Positions 60,939 through 64,000 of a DNA stretch of 64,000 nucleotides are shown here, one piece after another (position 1 is the first letter of the stretch; each line of letters begins with the position of its first letter). This stretch comes from CAYZQH01 sp050300015 (GTDB taxonomy: Bacteria > Pseudomonadota > Gammaproteobacteria > Pseudomonadales > Cellvibrionaceae): NCBI GenBank assembly GCA_050300015.1, contig JBNKWZ010000021.1, positions 310,001 through 374,000 on the forward strand. Direction: 5' to 3'. The notes under the pieces were generated by a model that saw only the letters and a list, made by a program, of their open reading frames with translations, was not told the origin of the DNA and did no database searches. The translations under genes and the position numbers were made by a program.

Positions 60939-61865
60939 ATGTTTTCAGAATATTCTTCAGCTGAGCTAATGGCCATTTTTGCCATGCAAGGGTTTGCTGG
61001 TATTAGCTTATTTAGCGTTCTTTTACTCATGGCATTAGGGCTTGCCATTATTTTTGGTCAAATGGGTGTTATCAATATGGCCCATGGTGAGTTTATGGCT
61101 GTTGGGGCATACACCACCTACCTTATCTCCACATTAACCGAAAGTTTTGCACCAGCTCTTATGCCGTATTATTTCTTTGTGGCCATTATTTCGTCATTCT
61201 TCTTGGCAGGGGTACTTGGATATTTGGCAGAGTTTGCCTTAATTAGGCACCTTTACAAAAGGCCTCTGGATACGTTGTTGGCGACTTGGGGCCTAAGCCT
61301 CATCATGCAGCAATCATTTAGATCCATTTTTGGCGCACGAGAAGTTAGCCCTACTTTACCAGACTGGTTACTGGGGTCATTTCAGCCCACAGATATTATT
61401 GATATTCCCATTAATGGAATGTTTGTCCTTGGCCTAACCGCCATTGTTACGGCCGCAGTATTCTATCTTTTATTCAAATCTAAGTGGGGATTGAAAGTCC
61501 GCGCGACAACGCAAAACCGTGTTATGAGTGGGGCGGTGGGTATTGATACAAAAAAGGTCGACCGTTACACCTTTGCCATGGGATGTGGCATTGCTGGTAT
61601 CGCCGGCGCTGCGTTTACCACGATTGCCTCCACGGGCCCAACCACGGGGTCACTCTATATTGTTGATACGTTTATGGTCGTGGTATTCGGTGGTGCCGCC
61701 AGCTTATTTGGCACAATTGCCTCAGCTTTTTCAATTGCACAAGCACAATCTATTTTAGAATTTTTTATCAGTGGTTCAATGGCAAAAGTGTATACATTAC
61801 TCGCCATTGTCGGCATTTTGATGTTCAAGCCTGAAGGTTTGTTTGCGAGTAAAGTGCGCCGTTAA
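60939..61865 (+). CDS. urtB: Urea ABC transporter permease UrtB
   Basis: Inner-membrane LivH-type permease pairing with UrtC. Seen: about eight TM helices, with GLAIIFGQMGVINMAHGEFMAVGAYTTYLIS, LRHLYKRPLDTLLATWGLSLIMQQ-like and FGAREVSPTLPDWL blocks, and GVDTKKVDRYTFAMGCGIAGIAGAAFTTI-like C-terminal loop typical of UrtB. ATG 60939 is preferred: GGAGG lies seven bases upstream, giving 308 residues. The frame also opens at ATG 60879, where the purine-rich run sits only one base away. Confidence 0.93.
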   Translation: MFSEYSSAELMAIFAMQGFAGISLFSVLLLMALGLAIIFGQMGVINMAHGEFMAVGAYTTYLISTLTESFAPALMPYYFFVAIISSFFLAGVLGYLAEFALIRHLYKRPLDTLLATWGLSLIMQQSFRSIFGAREVSPTLPDWLLGSFQPTDIIDIPINGMFVLGLTAIVTAAVFYLLFKSKWGLKVRATTQNRVMSGAVGIDTKKVDRYTFAMGCGIAGIAGAAFTTIASTGPTTGSLYIVDTFMVVVFGGAASLFGTIASAFSIAQAQSILEFFISGSMAKVYTLLAIVGILMFKPEGLFASKVRR

Positions 61866-61919
61866 ACGCACTTTAAGTTCAATTTCGATTCCCGTAGTGA
61901 AATTTTGGTGGAGACGAGT

Positions 61920-63071
61920 ATGAGTTTTATGTATGAAAAGTTAATGGGGGGCAAAAACGGTACGACCGGCTTTGTCATTCTGGCCGCGATTATTTTGGTG
62001 GTATTCCCCATGTTCCTCGATATATTTCGCCTCAATCTCGTCGGTAAATACTTAACTTACGCTTTTCCTGCAGTGAGTTTGGTATTGCTTTGGGGTTATG
62101 GTGGCATTCTAAGTCTGGGACAAGGCGTATTTTTTGGTTTGGGAGGTTACGCCATGGCCATGTTTTTAAAGCTGGAAGCCTCATCGCCAGAAAACACCGC
62201 TATACAAACCACTCCTGGCATTCCCGACTTTATGGATTGGAATCAGCTCACGGAGCTGCCATGGTTCTGGGTGCCGTTTGAGAGTTTTACTTTTACCCTT
62301 GCTGCTGTGCTGATACTGCCAACGATTTTTGCTTATATCATTGGGGCTGCCATGTTCAAGCGTCGGGTGGGAGGCGTTTACTTTGCCATTATCACACAGG
62401 TGATTGCTGTGATTCTCACAGTACTTATTGTCGGCCAACAGGGATTTATCGGTGGTATCAACGGTATCACAGACCTTAGAACCTTACATGGTTGGGATAT
62501 TACTTCCGACAGTGCAAAAACCCTTTTTTACTACATTAACTGTGCGCTTCTATTGGGCGTGGTGTTATTAGGGCGCCTAATTCTAACCAGTAAATTCGGG
62601 CGTTTACTGCTGGCGATGCGTGATAAAGAAGATCGCGTTCGATTCAGTGGTTACGATGTGTCTAATTTCAAAATATTCATTTTCTGTGTGGCAGCAATGA
62701 TCTCAGCCATCGGTGGCGCTATGTTTACTCTGCAAGTAGGGTTTATGTCGCCTTCCTTCGTCGGTATTGTCCCGTCTATTGAGATGGTGATTTTCTGCGC
62801 TGTTGGTGGGAGAATGTCTCTTATTGGAGCTATATACGGCACCTTGGTTATTAATTTTGGCAAGACAGCGTTCTCCGAATCTTTCCCTCAATTATGGTTG
62901 TTCCTGATGGGCGGACTGTTTATTGCTGTGGTTATGTTTTTTCCAAAGGGTCTGGCTGGTGTTTGGGAAAGTTATGGGCATTACCTCACTAATCCATTGT
63001 TAAGGCTTAAGTCGAATTTAACTAAATCAAACGTGGGCGGGCAGGGCAAGTTGAGCGAAGACGCTGGGTGA
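61920..63071 (+). CDS. urtC: Urea ABC transporter permease UrtC
   Basis: LivM-type permease, second membrane subunit of the urea importer. Seen: multiple TM helices with VLLWGYGGILSLGQGVFFGLGGYAMAMFLKLE, VGGVYFAIITQVIAVIL, GFIGGINGITDLRTLHGWDI, LAMRDKEDRVRFSGYDV and EMVIFCAVGGRMSLIGAIYGTLVINFGKTAFSESFP, the UrtC signature set. ATG 61920 with GGTGGAG six bases upstream is preferred over TTG 61905. 383 residues. Confidence 0.94.
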   Translation: MSFMYEKLMGGKNGTTGFVILAAIILVVFPMFLDIFRLNLVGKYLTYAFPAVSLVLLWGYGGILSLGQGVFFGLGGYAMAMFLKLEASSPENTAIQTTPGIPDFMDWNQLTELPWFWVPFESFTFTLAAVLILPTIFAYIIGAAMFKRRVGGVYFAIITQVIAVILTVLIVGQQGFIGGINGITDLRTLHGWDITSDSAKTLFYYINCALLLGVVLLGRLILTSKFGRLLLAMRDKEDRVRFSGYDVSNFKIFIFCVAAMISAIGGAMFTLQVGFMSPSFVGIVPSIEMVIFCAVGGRMSLIGAIYGTLVINFGKTAFSESFPQLWLFLMGGLFIAVVMFFPKGLAGVWESYGHYLTNPLLRLKSNLTKSNVGGQGKLSEDAG

Positions 63072-63138
63072 GGTTTGGTCACAGTAAGACGTTGAGTTGT
63101 GACAAAAAATAGCCGAGTAAACGCACTAGGAGTTTGGT

Positions 63139-63885
63139 ATGAGTACGAATACTGATTATACATTGGCGATTGAAAATCTCACCGTTTCGTTTGATGGTTT
63201 TAAGGCGGTGGATGATCTCAATCTTTATATAGACAAAAACGAACTGCATGTGGTTATTGGACCTAATGGCGCAGGAAAGACTACCGTATTGGATCTTATC
63301 TGTGGGAAAACTAAGGCCACATCAGGCAGCATTAAATTTTTAAATAAAGAGCTAACAAAAATTTCAGAACATGAAATTGTCAGAGCGGGTGTTGGCCGGA
63401 AGTTTCAGACGCCATCAATATACGAAAATCTAACTGTGTTTGAGAATTTAGAAGTGTCCTATCCAGAGGGGCGTAGCATTGTTGGATCACTCACCTTCAA
63501 GCGTACACCTAAAGTTATGGAGAAAATACACGAAATAGCCAAGGAGATTATGTTAGAGGACGCATTAAACACAGAGGCGGGCCTGTTAAGCCATGGTCAA
63601 AAGCAATGGTTGGAAATAGGTATGCTGCTGATTCAAGATCCGCAGTTATTAATGCTAGATGAGCCAGTGGCTGGTATGAGTGTCAAGGAGCGGGAGCAAA
63701 CTGCGGTGCTGCTCAATAAAATCAGCCAAGGTCGGTCGGTTTTGGTGATTGAGCATGATATGGAGTTCGTGGAGCGTATCGCGCATAAAGTCACGGTGTT
63801 GCATCAAGGCAAAATTTTGGCTGCAGGAGATATGAAAAATGTGCAAGCGGACCCAAAAGTTATAGAGGTGTACCTGGGCCATTGA
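63139..63885 (+). CDS. urtD: Urea ABC transporter ATP-binding protein UrtD
   Basis: LivG-type ATPase of the urea importer, 248 residues. Seen: Walker A GPNGAGKTT, the Q-loop FQTPSIYENLTVFENLEVS, signature-like LLSHGQKQWLEIGMLL (SHGQ for SGGQ, usual in UrtD), Walker B LLMLDEPVAGMS, and switch histidine in IEHDMEFV. AGGAG upstream of the ATG. 42 bp separate it from urtE. Confidence 0.95.
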   Translation: MSTNTDYTLAIENLTVSFDGFKAVDDLNLYIDKNELHVVIGPNGAGKTTVLDLICGKTKATSGSIKFLNKELTKISEHEIVRAGVGRKFQTPSIYENLTVFENLEVSYPEGRSIVGSLTFKRTPKVMEKIHEIAKEIMLEDALNTEAGLLSHGQKQWLEIGMLLIQDPQLLMLDEPVAGMSVKEREQTAVLLNKISQGRSVLVIEHDMEFVERIAHKVTVLHQGKILAAGDMKNVQADPKVIEVYLGH

Positions 63886-63927
63886 GGGCCATAATTCTGT
63901 TGGCGATGTAATGTCAAAGGTGAACAT

Positions 63928-64000
63928 ATGTTAGATGTGAAAAATTTAAAAGTTAGCTATGGCCAAAGTGAAGTGATTCATGGGTTGGATTTTAGCGTTC
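63928..64000 (+). CDS. urtE: Urea ABC transporter ATP-binding protein UrtE (partial)
   Basis: Only the first 24 codons are in the window, reading MLDVKNLKVSYGQSEVIHGL and continuing to the edge. This is the standard opening of LivF/UrtE ATPases, and position after urtD makes UrtE by far the most likely identity. Walker motifs lie beyond the window. Confidence 0.85.
   Translation, partial: MLDVKNLKVSYGQSEVIHGLDFSV

Noticed and set aside
63078..63103. GTCACA/TGTGAC inverted repeat between urtC and urtD
   Set aside because: Six-bp arms with a 14-base loop and no T-run are easily expected by chance.

Overview
The window looks like chromosome of a free-living, flagellated, carbohydrate-using marine-type gammaproteobacterium, most like the Cellvibrionaceae/Saccharophagus/Teredinibacter group. 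This is inferred from gene content and protein style: a secreted esterase with a poly-serine linker, a lone ExoP-C-type carbohydrate-associated domain, a Pseudomonas-like HptB/HsbR/HsbA module next to RpoN-driven flagellar genes, a ruvCAB-tolQRAB-pal-cpoB block and a complete glycogen cluster. I see no insertion sequence, phage, CRISPR array, rRNA or tRNA. It reads as core chromosome, and no wholly new system stands out.

Layout. 0-8 kb: a CHASE2-class III nucleotide cyclase divergent from a Crp/Fnr regulator, mannose-6-phosphate isomerase (manA) divergent from a sodium:solute symporter, a YbaN/DUF454 membrane protein, a secreted stand-alone ExoP-C-like protein and a REC-GGDEF-REC diguanylate cyclase. 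8-11.5 kb: a PlsC-type acyltransferase coupled to the DinG helicase. 12-21.5 kb: a chemotaxis cluster STAS-cheY-cheA-cheW-MCP-cheR-cheD-cheB. The soluble multi-PAS receptor ends in a CheR/CheB-docking pentapeptide, there is no cheZ, and CheA has a duplicated regulatory domain. 21.9-24.4 kb: an hsbA-hsbR-hptB partner-switch/phosphorelay module behind a FliA-like -10 octamer. 24.6-32 kb: fliK and fliLMNOPQR-flhB, with a well-formed RpoN (-24/-12) promoter before fliK and another before fliL. 32.2-39.5 kb: ruvCAB with a LexA box, then tolQRAB-pal-cpoB ending in a terminator; ybgC, usual in this block, is absent. 40-52 kb: malQ-glgB-glgX-glgP-glgC-glgA, all enzymes for making, branching, debranching and phosphorolysing glycogen. 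52-54 kb: the poly-Ser lipoprotein esterase and a small membrane protein. 54.6-64 kb: a LuxR-type response regulator and an NCS1-permease/histidine-kinase fusion, divergent from the urea ABC transporter genes urtABCD and the start of urtE, which runs off the window.

How the parts connect. Much of the window is signalling: cyclic-nucleotide synthesis with a possible receptor, c-di-GMP synthesis, chemoreception, HptB control of flagellar/c-di-GMP output, and a transporter-linked kinase probably controlling urea uptake. The strongest regulatory DNA signals are three RpoN promoters (fliK, fliL, the permease-kinase operon), the LexA box before ruvC, a perfect 14+2+14 inverted repeat 85 bp before urtA, and a stem-loop between urtA and urtB. 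All assignments are from reading the sequence; no database search was possible.
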